From Plectrocnemia conspersa (taxonomy: Eukaryota; Arthropoda; Insecta; Trichoptera; Polycentropodidae): a stretch of 64,000 bases of DNA. The translations under genes and the position numbers were made by a program. How positions within the stretch are numbered: position 1 is the stretch's first letter; each line of letters begins with the position of its first letter. Location of the stretch: the NCBI GenBank assembly GCA_009617715.1, contig VTFK01000018.1, positions 1,300,302 to 1,364,301 of the forward strand, in the 5' to 3' direction. Positions 22,331 through 34,959 of this stretch are shown here, one piece after another. Below the pieces are notes generated by a model. The model saw only the letters and a list, made by a program, of their open reading frames with translations, had not been told where the DNA came from and did not search any database.

Positions 22331-24039
22331 CGACAAAATATTATCCTTTCTTACAAAACATAAATATCATACATAAATTAACATTTTTATATTCTTAATA
22401 TATTTATTAATAATAATAATAACTTAATCCAATAACCCTAAAAAATATTCATATTACAGGTTAATCCAATTCAAGTTTTCTATGTTGGCAGCACTGTAAA
22501 TCAGACAGCTGTTAGTAATCACGCGTGTTCAAAGCTCTACAAAATTCATCGTCCTACTGGGCGAACAATTGCAACGTAGTTAAAAAAAAAATCAACTGTT
22601 TGAACTATGCGTCAGACTAAGTTCAGCTAAAAAGTCACTGGAGTCCAAGAGTTCAACCAGATTTCTTAGAGTATTTGGAAACAATGCGATACAAATTTGT
22701 TAAGAATTAACAATAGGCAAAAAATAGTTGTGAATTTGTAAACTATTAATTATTTTTTTTATGGAATCAGATGTATTTAAAACAGTATGTTAATATAGGT
22801 ATCTATTATGTTACTATATGAATCTTTTTTACATATATTACTAAATAAATTTAGACGAGCATAAATTTATTAAGGAAAATATGTGTATGTAAAAACTATG
22901 GTATTCAATTACCTTCAATAATCTTTATTCGGTACTGCCAAAATATTAAAAGCTTGTACATAAATATAGTTTTCTCATTGTTTTATGTATGTATATTATA
23001 ATAATACGTTATAATTTACTCCTGTCTATTTCAAATTCAGGTTAATTCTTAGTTATTACACCGTTTTACACTTTATAATTTACCCCTGTCAAACCTAATA
23101 TGTTATTTGTGAAATGTTATATATGAAATTGTATATTTCATAGATAAGTTAGGTGATATTAAAAGTATTTTCCACTTATTATTAAAATTCTGCTCTTAAA
23201 TTCACATAAAACTTTACCTATTTCATATATGTAAGTACTTCAATCTTTTAGTTTCTAACCATGTTATTTAGTTAACCAACCCTTAATTTAATATTAATTG
23301 CTATGTATATTACATTAGGTAGTAACCATCATACATTGTGTTCTAAAGATCTTAACTTTAAATATGTAGATATATCGTTTATATATATATTGGTATTATA
23401 TTCTGTTTGAGTTGAACTTTGTAAAGAGAACTAACAAACAATGACGTTCGTGTTGTGCGATTCAATTCGGAAGGAGAAAGCGGAATAAGTTTGAGAGATA
23501 GACGTAAGAGATTCTTTGTAGAATGCTTCTATTCGAAAAAACTTTTCTAATCGCATCTACCACTGTGAACGTGAATTTTTGTTTTACTGTTTTAGGTAGT
23601 GAGTATTCTAAAGATCATTATCAATACATTTGTGAAAGAATATATATGGTTTTACTTAAGCGTATTACAATATATTGTAAATAATAATTAATGTAAGAAT
23701 TTGCCAACATCAATGAGGTAATAAATATTTTATTAATGGTTTTAAACTTGGCTAACTTTATCAACTAAATATTTTATTTTTCTGTTGTAGTAGATAATAA
23801 TGAACTTTTAAAAATATATATAAAGTTACAGAAGAAAATTTTTACAAGAGATGGAAAATAAACTATAAAATGTACATATATAAAAACATAAATTTTATGA
23901 ATTAAAATTGCTACTTTACAGTTAACGTTTGTTTATGATATATGATACAAAATAAATATATATTAAATCATTAGATATCCAAATCTTAATATATATAATT
24001 GTGATTGACAGATCAGATTTAATAAACATAAGTCAGATT

Positions 24040-24440
24040 TTTCTTGTGGCGTGCCTAATTTTCACTACTGAACGTGTCGGATTTGTACAATTAGCGTTTC
24101 CTGCGCGCTGCTTGCGCTTTTATTTAATTCGTCCCGTCCGGTGGATGACGCGTCAAGTTCACGACACCGATTAATTCACGCCGTCGTCACACTACGGGTG
24201 ACGGCCCACCCCGAGGTGGGTTGACAACGGTCAACTCGACTAACTGACTCTGATCGAACGAGATTTTAATCAGTCGCGTCATAGGGAAACAATTTCCTTT
24301 TTCGCATACCTAATTATTCAATTAGTCGGTGCGTTGCGCTAGTGACTCTCTTTCGATTTGCGCAATCTTGCGACTAATTGGATCAGAATTATTGACTGGA
24401 AGAGGCTAATTAGAATACATACGCTTACTGATTCGAACCC
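24040..24440. promoter_or_regulatory. GC-richer intronic island with homeodomain-type motifs
   Basis: A 400-bp block stands out from the AT-rich intron. It has repeated core motifs (cgattaattc, ctaattattcaattag, gactaattgg, gctaattaga) and two adjacent small hairpins: CCCACC-ccga-GGTGGG at 24205-24220 and GTTGAC-aacg-GTCAAC at 24220-24235. There is no ORF of note. It is read as a candidate intronic enhancer of the Fas1-like gene. Confidence 0.35.
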
Positions 24441-26677
24441 GTTGAAAATCAGTATAGTATATACATACATATATTGATGCAAATGCGGAACTTCAAATTT
24501 TTGTCCCCCCGCAAAAATAATTATCAGTCTCCCCTTAATTTTTTTTCTGTATTTTTAAATTATTAGTTAAACTGTTAATTTATAAATTTTGTGGAATTTT
24601 CTGAAAAATTGTATTTTTTTTTATAAATGAAAGAAATAGATCACGAACAGTTTTAACAGCAGAAAAATTATATAGTCAGCACAATACTACTAGAATTACA
24701 TATCCTCCTATCTCAACTCGACTAATTTGGGTTTCAAAAAGTCATATAACTCTGTAGCTTGCCCTTAGTAACAATCATTTTAAGAATATTTAAAGTTCTT
24801 ATGTATTCAGAGAGTTGAAAAAAATTGTTTATATTATACTATTGTCACGTTCATTCTTGTAATTACCGTGGTTATGGTGATTTACTACGCGTATAGAAAA
24901 AGAAGAACCCCCACATAACATACATATATAAGAAGGCGGTTCTTCAGAAAGAGAACACAATGTTTAAATTTAAAAAAAAAATCCTTTTTATAAAGGGGTT
25001 TTCTGTTAGCCTAAAGAGTAAATGTATTAACTATTCAGCTCAGGCAGAGTGAACATAAGATAGAGGTCGTAGAATACGAATTTGGAGCAACATAGATACA
25101 AGTATAAAGTGTTCTCATTATATTATTATCAGGGTCCTACAGTAAAACTAAAAAAAATTAGGAACACAATTTAATATGATGCGTATGTTTATATATTAGG
25201 ATGAGGTTAGGGAATATTTTTGTTTTTAGCAGGGTCCATAAGATTAACTATGCAAAGTATATTTATATCAGATTGTATAGAGTAGATATAGTCAGCCATA
25301 TTAGAATGTTCAAATTAAAAACTTTTGCTACATGTTTTGTACCGATATTTATATATATTTTGTACTGGTCAAAATATTAAGTTTGTGTAGTATATTTGTT
25401 TGCTAATTAAACATACATTTGTATAACAATGTGAAAGTATTTAATTGTAGCGTTATGCCTAAAAGCATTATGTATTAATTCATCGATAATTTAAAATAAA
25501 ATGGTTGAGTAATGAGATAGCACATTTTGAAACCTGCTTCTTAACATGTAGTTAATTATTATTCATATACGAGCAACGTTTGACTCACTATTGCATCACA
25601 GTAAACTCATTTGACCCCAATTAAAAAATGCACTGGTTATCAAAATGTGGACGGTCAGTTTTGTGTCAACGAATTAGAATGCTAATTTTAGTGTTGCAAA
25701 TAAAAATTTAAATTATTTACAAATTAGTAATTGTTTGACATTAATAATGTATTTCTATAGATATAATATGTTATAGCTTTGAATCAATTAATCTCATATA
25801 AACTCGAAAATACATTTTTTAATCCAGGAATTACGTTGCAAATTGATAAGGTTATATATACATATATATTTATTTTTAAAAGAGATTCGTCCTTTTCATC
25901 TCCCCAGAGAGAGTACTTTTTACAGATAGATAGACAGATCGGAGCGATTTTTTGACGTTCGATTTGCATTTAGAAAAATTTATTATCCGCAAAGGTTGGG
26001 TGTACCTAATTAAAAGTAGTCGAGTTTCTTTATGTTTATTTGATTTTCTTTTTTACTTAACTTGTTAATATTTCAGCGTTTGTGAAATTAATAAGATTTT
26101 TGCAAATCATAAAAAACAAAGATGCAAAGAAATAACGCCGACCTAAATGCTTGAAGATATAATGAGTTTTTTAAAGCTCTCGTCTATATATTTTTCCGAA
26201 ATTAATTTTGTTGTAGCAAAGGTTTTTAGTAAAAGCTTTAAACTCATTCAAGTTGCTGAGGAATGTATGTATATTAAAAAATACACATTGTTTAAGCTGA
26301 GCGTTGTTACTCATATACATACATATACATATCAATAGTTAATTATTATAAAATATTATTTTTATATTGAAAACATATATAAATACTACGTATGTATCTT
26401 TTTATATGTATATAATGAATTTTAATGTCTATAATTCAGTGGAAATTATGAAAGATATGTGTTAATCAAATGTTTTAGCGGATAAATATCTTTTTTATTT
26501 TAAAATTACATGTTTTTTTATTAGTTGATAACCTTTGTATATAACGAGATAATTTCACGAACATATTTTAATATATTATTAAATAATTAAAAAACATATT
26601 GTAACATTAATAAAAATTATAGATACCCATAGCTCCTTGTAGTTATCACTGAAATCATCATTGCTCGTCTAAGAGAA
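24441..26677. other. Long intron, AT-rich, nothing supported
   Basis: No exon or bounded element found. A small C-run region at 24500-24535 resembles decayed element ends but has no partner. Confidence 0.45.
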
Positions 26678-26735
26678 GCGCTGACATTCTGGTCACAACG
26701 GTCAAGAATAAGGGATGCAATCGTAACTCTCAAGG
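26678..26735 (+). repeat. Dispersed repeat S, copy 1
   Basis: gcgctgacattctggtcaca followed by aagaataagggatgcaatcg and taactctc matches 45878-45936 (gcgctgacgtttctggccgc, aagaataagggacgcaatcg, tgactctc). Both copies face the same way within the same intron. Extent beyond this core is unclear. Confidence 0.6.
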
Positions 26736-27299
26736 GCAATAATCGTCGAGCATCAACGGATATTTGATATCACTCCTCAGAGACTGTAAAAATTGCTCAA
26801 TTCAATATATGCCTCGTCGAGAATGCAATGAATTATATTATACCATTACAAATACAGATACTATTTCATATACTTGACACATCATAATAATATATTTTTA
26901 TTTAAAACAACTTTTAAACAACTTCTTTGAAAGAAGCGTTTTTCTGAAAATTGATAAAGTAAAAAAAATAATACTATTATTTTTATATGTTAAATTTATA
27001 TTCTTTTTTCATAATAATTTCTTCGTTTGGGTTGCTGCATTGCCGCATAGCCTTCAGATGAGCCACTACTAGTAATATATATAATCAATCAATGAAAAAC
27101 ATAAATATTTAATGACCCATTATGTACAATCGTGTCATGTTTGCTATAGATAATAGAGGTGACTCACATATCTATATATGTATGTATCTACATAAATAAA
27201 TAATAATTCATTAATAAAATAAATAAAAAAGAAGGTAAGATATTTTTTAATTACGGCAACCCTATTTTAATAATTCTCAAGATTCATGATAATTTACAT

Positions 27300-27730
27300 A
27301 TCACCGCAATTTTGTAAGCGTTCACCGTTTGACAGTTGTCCAAACGTCGCGTTTGCCGGCCATAAATTTTATAAATAATTTACGCGCTGCATCCGGCAAT
27401 TTTATGTTGGCGAACAAAACAAAATGTGTATCATTACGCTCGTTTTCCACGTTCGATAAGCGATCCATCAATGCGTTTCTGCCTGAAAGGGCACTTCTAC
27501 ACTCTATAATCAGTGTCTTGCTGCCATCGATAAACGTTTTACCCCCTGCGATGAATGTATTTTTTATAGTCATATACGTTATCGAGATCGCCGTATGGGG
27601 GCGCAATTGCATATAAACGCATTTGCCAGGAAGGTGCACACGCCACCATCATTCTCCCCCCTTTTGCGCAATATGTTTTCTCTCATAATGACCAGCACGA
27701 ATTCCCTACGAGGAGTTATCGTCGCGCTGC
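27300..27730. promoter_or_regulatory. GC-richer intronic island, candidate enhancer
   Basis: Compositionally distinct block, open on both strands by about 95-105 codons in overlapping frames. Open frames on both strands argue against real coding and for a conserved regulatory sequence or low stop-codon density. It contains gccataaattttataaataa, an AT-rich core with TTTATGG/TTTAT Hox/Caudal-like motifs. Confidence 0.35.
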
Positions 27731-27823
27731 ATCGCCCTTAATTAATTTAAGTAATTTCGGTTTACGATAATGAACTTTGAATCGGGCAGACAAACCGTGG
27801 ACCTTTCAAATAAATTCGTTTAG

Positions 27824-27835
27824 CCCCCCCCCCCC
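27824..27835. repeat. Poly-C run of 12
   Basis: Twelve consecutive C residues. Unusual in AT-rich DNA and prone to length error in sequencing. Confidence 0.9.
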
Positions 27836-28629
27836 TATTTATAAGTATCCGCAGACAGAAGGGTGCCCCGATTTTAATTTGTAAATTTGTCAATAGCAAA
27901 CGACGTTTTAATAATGGATTTAATTAAAAACTTTGTTAGCTCGTTAAACGACCGAGATTAAACTCGTAATTGTTGCTCGTTTTATTTTTCAAAATTTTTA
28001 AATTATTTATCTCAATTTAAAAATATCATTATTATTTGCTATTCATTATTTGTTTTTTTGCCGGTTGAGCAGGGGTTATTATCAATACTTACTCAACGAC
28101 TAAGCCACTGATTTTTAGTCACTACCTCGGCGCTTAGAGCAGGTGTGGTAAATTTCTTTATGCCATGTACTTTTATGCCATTAAAGTGCAATACACCATT
28201 TTAACTATGCATGACACAAAACTCACGCACCGCCATTAATTATAACTTATGTAATAGCTCTATGTGTAAATTATGATTATCTTAAACCGATAGTGATACA
28301 TACAAATGTAGTAAAGTTTCAATCATTGACGAACTTAAATTTTATGTTACAATGTTTTAAAATGATCATTGCTCCCATTAAAATTGTGTTAATTGTAATT
28401 TATGTTGCGAAAGTACATATAATATAAAAAACGCACACCGCCTCTAATCTATGTTTTAAAAGAGGGTGGAAATATATTTTTGTTTTAATGTAGGGTGGAA
28501 ATATATGGGGGATTATTATGAGCTCTAATATTCTTTTAAAAATGTCATTCGTCAACAATAATTTATTGCAATAATCTATACATAGATGTATAATCAAAAA
28601 AAAAGTTTTTTCAAAGGACCACCATGTCT

Positions 28630-28651
28630 ATTAAAATGTGTACGCCACTGC
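28630..28651 (-). mobile_element. Solo hAT-like terminus
   Basis: Read on the minus strand the segment starts GGCAGTGGCGTACACATTTT. CAGTGGCGTA is a frequent terminus of arthropod hAT-type elements. A similar agtggcgtagcat lies at 28690-28702. No second end or target duplication could be paired. Confidence 0.3.
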
Positions 28652-28739
28652 CTTAAACTACCATGACGTGTGTATTTAAATTTTCAAAAAGTGGCGTAGC
28701 ATTTAAATATTTATTTTTTAATTAAACATAACATAAACC

Positions 28740-28990
28740 GTTATGGCCTGTGTGAAAATTAACACAGCCGAAAAGCCAGGCGTTTGCAATTCGGCTGCCG
28801 CGGTCCGCTACAGTTTGCGGGAGAGCGAGTTTTCACGGGAAATTAAATTTTCCATATCAAAACACAGCGAAAGACAGGGGCGTCAGGTGGTGGGGGGCAA
28901 GGGGAATTCTCTCCACTCGACACAATAGTATTCCGACTCTCATCAGGTAACCCTCGTCACCAGACCCGAAAACCTACTTTGAAACGATAG
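28740..28990. promoter_or_regulatory. GC-richer intronic island
   Basis: A block with aacacagccgaaaagccagg, gctgccgcggtccgctacag and a G-run (ggtggggggcaagggg). A short + frame (28743-28928) has no family resemblance. Candidate regulatory sequence or element remnant. Confidence 0.25.
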
Positions 28991-31919
28991 AGAATAATAT
29001 CGTGCGATTCCGGCGTCGGTAAAATATACAATTTATGCCAAAGTGAAGTTCGAAGAGAAGACTTTTAACCAAATAAAAAATATTGAAAAGCTTTGTTAAT
29101 GATTTGTGAATGAAAATATTTATGTAATAATTTGTTGGTAAAAATCATTTTAAAAATCATTTATATTTCTTTTTTTTTATTAAAAATTAAAAAAAAACAT
29201 TATAAAAATGTGACTACAAGCAAATATTAATTAAATTTAATTAATAATTAAAAGCCTAATGTTTACTAATAATATAAATAATATATATAAAAATAAGTTA
29301 GTTAAGTAATGATGTGTTTACATCTGGTTTTTACAATCATTATCCCCAACATATGTACATAATTTGGCATTTTTGTTAAAATTTATAAAAATCTTAAGTT
29401 TTTTTCTGTGGTTTTTATATTTATATAATGTTGTTGATGAAAAAAGCGCGACTTCATTTTGACATGAGGGATTAAATGGCAATCAATATTGAAGGATGAG
29501 AAAAAACATACATGAAATATAATATGTATACATGCTTCTTGTATGTTTTTATGCGAATCTACTTCGTGGGTACTTATAAAAAGTAATGGTTTGCATATTT
29601 ATATATTCTTAAACATTTAAAAAACACAGTTAAAAACATGTATATTATGCCAGTTATAATTATTTAATATTTAAAACGAAATGGTATTCAAATTTTATAG
29701 ATATATGTATGTATAAAATGTAAATTAAATAATGAAAATATTTTAATTATTGTATATTGTATAAATATCTCATTATACAAGAATTTTCTTTGTTATAAAT
29801 AAGTTTCCACTGCCATTTTATGATAACCCGAAAATTTCTCCGTAGTTCCATTAAATTTTATAACCAAGTGCCTCCCTTGCGATTTGAGCGTTTATCTTGG
29901 GATTTTAATTAAAATTTGATGAAATAAAGATTTAATTTCTGTATATTTTTCTCTTTGCAGATTAAATAATATTTTTTTAAATAATACCGTTGAAATAGAA
30001 TGTTAATTAAATAAGTTTATGTAAAAAATTGAAATTGCTGCTGTTTATTTTTTTAGGAAATTTTATTAATAATTTAGCATATAAAAAATATATAATAATT
30101 TTTTCTTACGATGCAGAAAAAATCTTATGCTAGCAAGAATTGAATTAAGCACGTATGTTTTATTAAAAAAATGAAACGTCATGCAAATTTATTCGACCAG
30201 CACACGCGCCACTGTAATTCGTCCAACTTCTATTGGAAATGTATTATATAAGATAACATCATTTCGATATCGGAAGAGCGACGTCTGTTTCCTATATAGG
30301 TCACTAGATTGAATCTCTCCGGTTCTCTCTCGCTCTCTGGAACTTCGTTGGCCGTTTTTCTTTTTTATTAGTCACTAAGAGATATGTTTTGACTGAATTG
30401 AACCATGGGAAACCAGAGCTGCCAGATTTTAGAGGCACATTAATAAGTTTAATCTGTGGTCTTTACACTGAATTCATGATAGTGATCTTTCGAAAAATAA
30501 CGCGAGCAATCTTTTACTGGTTTTAAATTGACGTAATATAAGTTTCTTTACCCAAATAAAATCTATCGTTGATGTTCATTGTAATCATTGAAATATTTGC
30601 CACTTGTTACAGTGGAAATACATGGTTGAGTTGATTTATATTTTACAAATATGGCAGGTATGTTTTATTTAGATCAATTACGGTAACATATGTTTAAAAT
30701 AAATTGTTAAGTTCAAGAGCGTATGAATAACTTATATATAACATTTTTTCAATACGTAATTTTTAAACACTTGATTCGATTTCCGCGGTAGAATAAAATA
30801 TACAAAAAATGTATAATTACGATGTAAATAAAAATTCTGCTCTGAGACTTCCTTAACTTGGATCTTAATTCAGTAAAAGATTAAACAAATTTATGTTAAT
30901 CTTAAAGCTAATTACGATTGTTAACAAGAAAATCTGAAGCAGTGGATTAATTTTTGCAGTTACATTCGGATAAAAATGATAAAACAAATTATTATAAAAA
31001 TACGGTTTCTTCAAACATTGATATTTCATTATATAAAAAATGTGTCCTTTCAAAAAATTCAATCGAGCTTAAATTTTTTTACAACTCTCTTTCATAATGT
31101 TATATAACTGTCTTATAAAGAAGCTTTTATATTCATCACGTAATGCCGTAATAATATAAGAAAATATAAAATTAGATACTAACTTTTAAGAATGCATATT
31201 TTTTTTGTAAAAATAATGTATGAAAAAAGTAAATGTAAACTATTATACTGTAATTTAAGCAAAAACACATTTAATTTAGGCATTTTAAAGTAGCCCGCTA
31301 TACAAACTATAATTCGATTTTTTAGTGAGATATAAAACGCTTAAGAAAATCTAGGAAAACCTAATCTGTAATTAGTAACAGAAATTATAATTTTATAATT
31401 ATCACTAATTCTGTTCTTAAAATTAAAAAAACATGATTTTTATCGGTATAAAAAATAATGTATTTTTAGCGGTGTGTGGACACAACGCTCATACTTGCTC
31501 ATAATGACTTATGACTTGTGAGTGGTCAATTCACTACTAACATTATGCCCTTATGACGTTGTCGCTATAAATGATACATTTTTAAATGAACATAATATTA
31601 TAAATCTCACTAATTCTGATATTCTGTATATGATAGAATTTCAAAAATGCTGAGGTCCATATGAGATTCGATATAAGTCATCGATTGGTCTATTGTGCTT
31701 ATGAGATATCCAGTTAATGGATGTGCAGAAAAGTATATGAAATTCCAGAACAAAGTAGAGAGCATAATTAGGCATAAACTGTGTCTACTTTAACACAGAA
31801 ATGCTAGGTAAAAATATTGCTAAATGTTGCTGGCCACACAAGACGACTGTATAGAAATTGTGGCAGCACTGTGCCTTACAAATTAAAGCAAAATTCGATA
31901 CCTTGGGTGCTGTTCTGAA
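28991..31919. other. Long intron, AT-rich
   Basis: No exon seen. The only notable patch is at 30180-30370, with GAGA-type sequence (ctctctcgctctctgg at 30328-30343), a motif bound by Trl/GAGA factor in insects. Confidence 0.4.
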
Positions 31920-31929
31920 TAAGCTACGT

Positions 31930-32420
31930 GAGCGGGTCGATTTTCACGTTATTTTTGTATCATGGCAACACTGTCGATTTCTCGTGACGCATGTCCCAGA
32001 TTCGAAAATTGGAAAAGGTCATGGCCGGTGAGGATACGCTCGGGGCGCGTTGGCGAACCCCCTTCCACTGGAAGAACCGTGAATGACTGCGCGTTCGCGA
32101 ACGTCGTCATTGACGGCCATGTCCCTCAGTTGTTATGTAATATTGATAAGGGGGCGAAAAATGCCGCATGACGCGGGCCCGCCTTGGGATCGATTGTCGG
32201 GGGCGGCGGCGCGGGGGGCGACGGGGCTCCGGTCAAGGGCGAAGCCTGCGGCAAACCTTCGCCCCAAACACGTACGATACACTTTTGCGCCGGAATCGAA
32301 TCCGCACGATCGCTGATAAGCTCGCCTTCTTCTTCGCCGTCCCTTCCCTGACCTTCTCTAATGTAGTAATCCCGCTCGAGAATTTGCTGTTCCGAAATAA
32401 AAAAATAAAATAGCACTATA
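31930..32420. promoter_or_regulatory. Strongly CpG-rich intronic island
   Basis: The most GC-rich stretch of the presumed intron (gggggcggcggcgcgggggg at 32200-32219, with many CpG). Several overlapping short frames on both strands reflect low stop density; none resembles a known protein. It could be an internal promoter or a regulatory module of the Fas1-like gene. Confidence 0.35.
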
Positions 32421-34494
32421 AGTTTTCTGACCCAATTTGATTATAGGAAGCTTATGGGATCTGAGAAAGTGTGTCGGTCATGTAACGGACCGTTTTCAAA
32501 AAATATATCTTGTCTATAAATTTTAGTTGCAGGAAGAGGTAGCTGTGAGAGTTATATCATTTCCTAAAGTAGAGCCTACCTCCCTCCTTCTATAAGCGTT
32601 GAAGGAATCTAAAAATACAATTTTATAGGCGATGAAGGGCAAGAGGGGGCAATAGAGAAATGTTAAAAAATCAGTGCCAAATCATTGCTAGTTAAAATAT
32701 GTTTTTAATCATAACTTAATTGTAAGAGATAAACTAAATTTGATTCAATCGCAGGGTGTTATTTTCGTATTTGTGGAAATTGTTACTATATTATGTTGAT
32801 TGATATGAAAGTCGTATGTTCGAATATACCATGTTTTTTTATTTATATCGTTTCTAGGATATTGGAATAAGCGATTTCACTATAGTTAGATAGGTTAGGT
32901 CGGAAAGCGCCGGATATCGGCTGAATCATGGGGTCGATCGAACTCTGGCCATTTGGAGCACAGATAGGAACGCCGTGTTTTTATGACTAGCAATGTCATG
33001 TATAAAAACGGAATTTATTACAATTACTTTATTATATTTTAATTGTTTTATGCAATTAATTTAATTTAGTTCTTCAAAACTACGTACTAATATCAGTTTT
33101 TATTATTTTTTTAGTAAAGCTCTGTGATGATAAATATCACTTTCAATATAAAACATCGACTCGTCTGTACTTTAGGAATTACTTTGGCTTTGTGTTTGAA
33201 GGTCTTTCGCGCATTATTGATTAACTTAATTGGTGACTCCCACACTGTTTTTTGCAGTTTTATTAATTAGGTTATACACTAAATACAAGATAATGAATTT
33301 TTTTATGAATAAAATATTATATTTTAATAATATATTTTATGATTCGTATATTTAGTTTAACAGATGTGACGTCAAAGATAGAAATTTGTTACGCAACTGT
33401 AAGTCATTTATCGGTGTCTGAGATTTTTTTACTATTTTAGATTATAAGGTCAAAAGTAACAAAAAATATCGTTTCGATCTATACGCTTCTCTGTGGGGTT
33501 GAACAGTAAAAGCTGTATACCTCGAAACCTTATTATAAGAGCAAGCCTTCCATCAGGTGATCGAAATTTTGACAGGTAGCACGTCTAAAGTTTATATAAA
33601 AATGTTTCACTGGCAAATTATTTAATACTAGAAATCTTATTTTGTACTGCCCTCGAAACGATGGATATTAAAAATATCTAATTGAAAGTTTGTTTGTTGC
33701 CAGATACTTAGGACGATTTATTCAAAAGATCTGAAATTAATCTGACCTATCCCAATATAAACTTATTTAGGATAATTGTTGCTATTCTGAAGTTCAAATT
33801 GAACTGTATGGCTGAAGTTAATGAATAAAATATTTAAATTGACTTTCTGGTATCTAATATTGCATAGTTACTCTATTAGTTTCTGCTTAAAACATGAGCA
33901 CTATTTTATTTTATTTACTAATAAAATTTAGCGATTTTTATAAAATAGCTTAAGAATATATTATCATTGTTCAATTAAACGTAATTAAGCGCAGAACGTT
34001 ATTATTCTATTACTTTCTTACATTTCAAAGATGGAAACTTTGGAAATTTATAGAAATGGTTAAGATTCAGATACATAAACTATGATCTTATTTATTTATT
34101 CACGACAAAATAATCTACGTAATAGTACGTTCTCAAGAAAAATGCATACACCAAGTTTGTAAGGATATTCATGTCATAAACAATACAAACTTTCTTTCAC
34201 ATGACAGATCATGTTATAGTTTGCATTGTTTCGCTGGATTTTTGAAATATAGATGATGTAATATAGTTGCTTATAGTATATATGTATATATAAGACATCA
34301 AACGAGATGGTTTATAAATTATAGAATGCATTAATAATATCAAATGGATTGTAAGTGAAGCGATCTTGAACCGATTAATTGATGATGTCACTGGATGACC
34401 TTGTTGCAACGATACATTTATGCAGATAAACACAGTATCTTATATAAATTACAGTGAAAATATATTTTCACTGGTATATAAGTGAAATAATATC
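32421..34494. other. Intron, nothing supported
   Basis: AT-rich. A short GC-richer patch at 32880-32980 (ggaaagcgccggatatcggc) may be an element scrap without visible ends. Confidence 0.4.
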
Positions 34495-34560
34495 ACAATA
34501 CATTTTCACCGATAAATATATATTTCTACTAGTTAAAGGTACTAGAGTAATTAAATGCTG
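34495..34560 (+). repeat. Dispersed repeat R, copy 3 (partial)
   Basis: caatacattttcaccgataa and atatttctactagttaaagg resemble the core of the copies at 13631-13710 and 14034-14116. Confidence 0.4.
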
Positions 34561-34959
34561 CTTCGTTTGATAGGGGTGAAAAAAAAAAAAGTGAAAGTGA
34601 TGCCATTTGTTAAATCATGTGACGCCACCAACAAATTTCGTATTAAAAATAATTGTAAAGCAAGACATCATCTGAATGTACGCAGTAAAGAAATACAGAT
34701 TTACTGATATTTACTAGTGAAATTATAAATAAATTATATTTATACTAGTCATTCACATTCATTGTGATATATACACTATTACACTTTTTTACCTATCTAT
34801 CTAACCTAAAACTCGTGAATGGATACTCACTAATATATTGAGATATATTGCTTTTAAATTTTTGTTATTTTTATACAACATATTTCTACTTGTTATTGTA
34901 TAAGTCTTTAACATTTTTTTGATTCAAGAGAAATGTCAGTTACAGGACGATTATTTTTA

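Larger units (their letters stand above)
21033..24039 (+). other. Start of long intron: microsatellite and degenerate repeats
   Basis: Intronic AT-rich DNA. It holds a CATA-type microsatellite (21750-21790) and a degenerate tandem repeat near 22076-22330. Small duplications are also seen (tataatttactcctgtc near 23010 and tataatttacccctgtc near 23075). No exon was recognised. Confidence 0.5.

Noticed and set aside
27322..27639. 105-codon minus-strand frame as a gene
   Set aside because: The opposite strand is equally open over the same bases and neither frame resembles a protein family.
32083..32413. Overlapping frames on both strands as coding genes
   Set aside because: They reflect low stop density in CpG-rich DNA; no family resemblance, no splice or promoter context.
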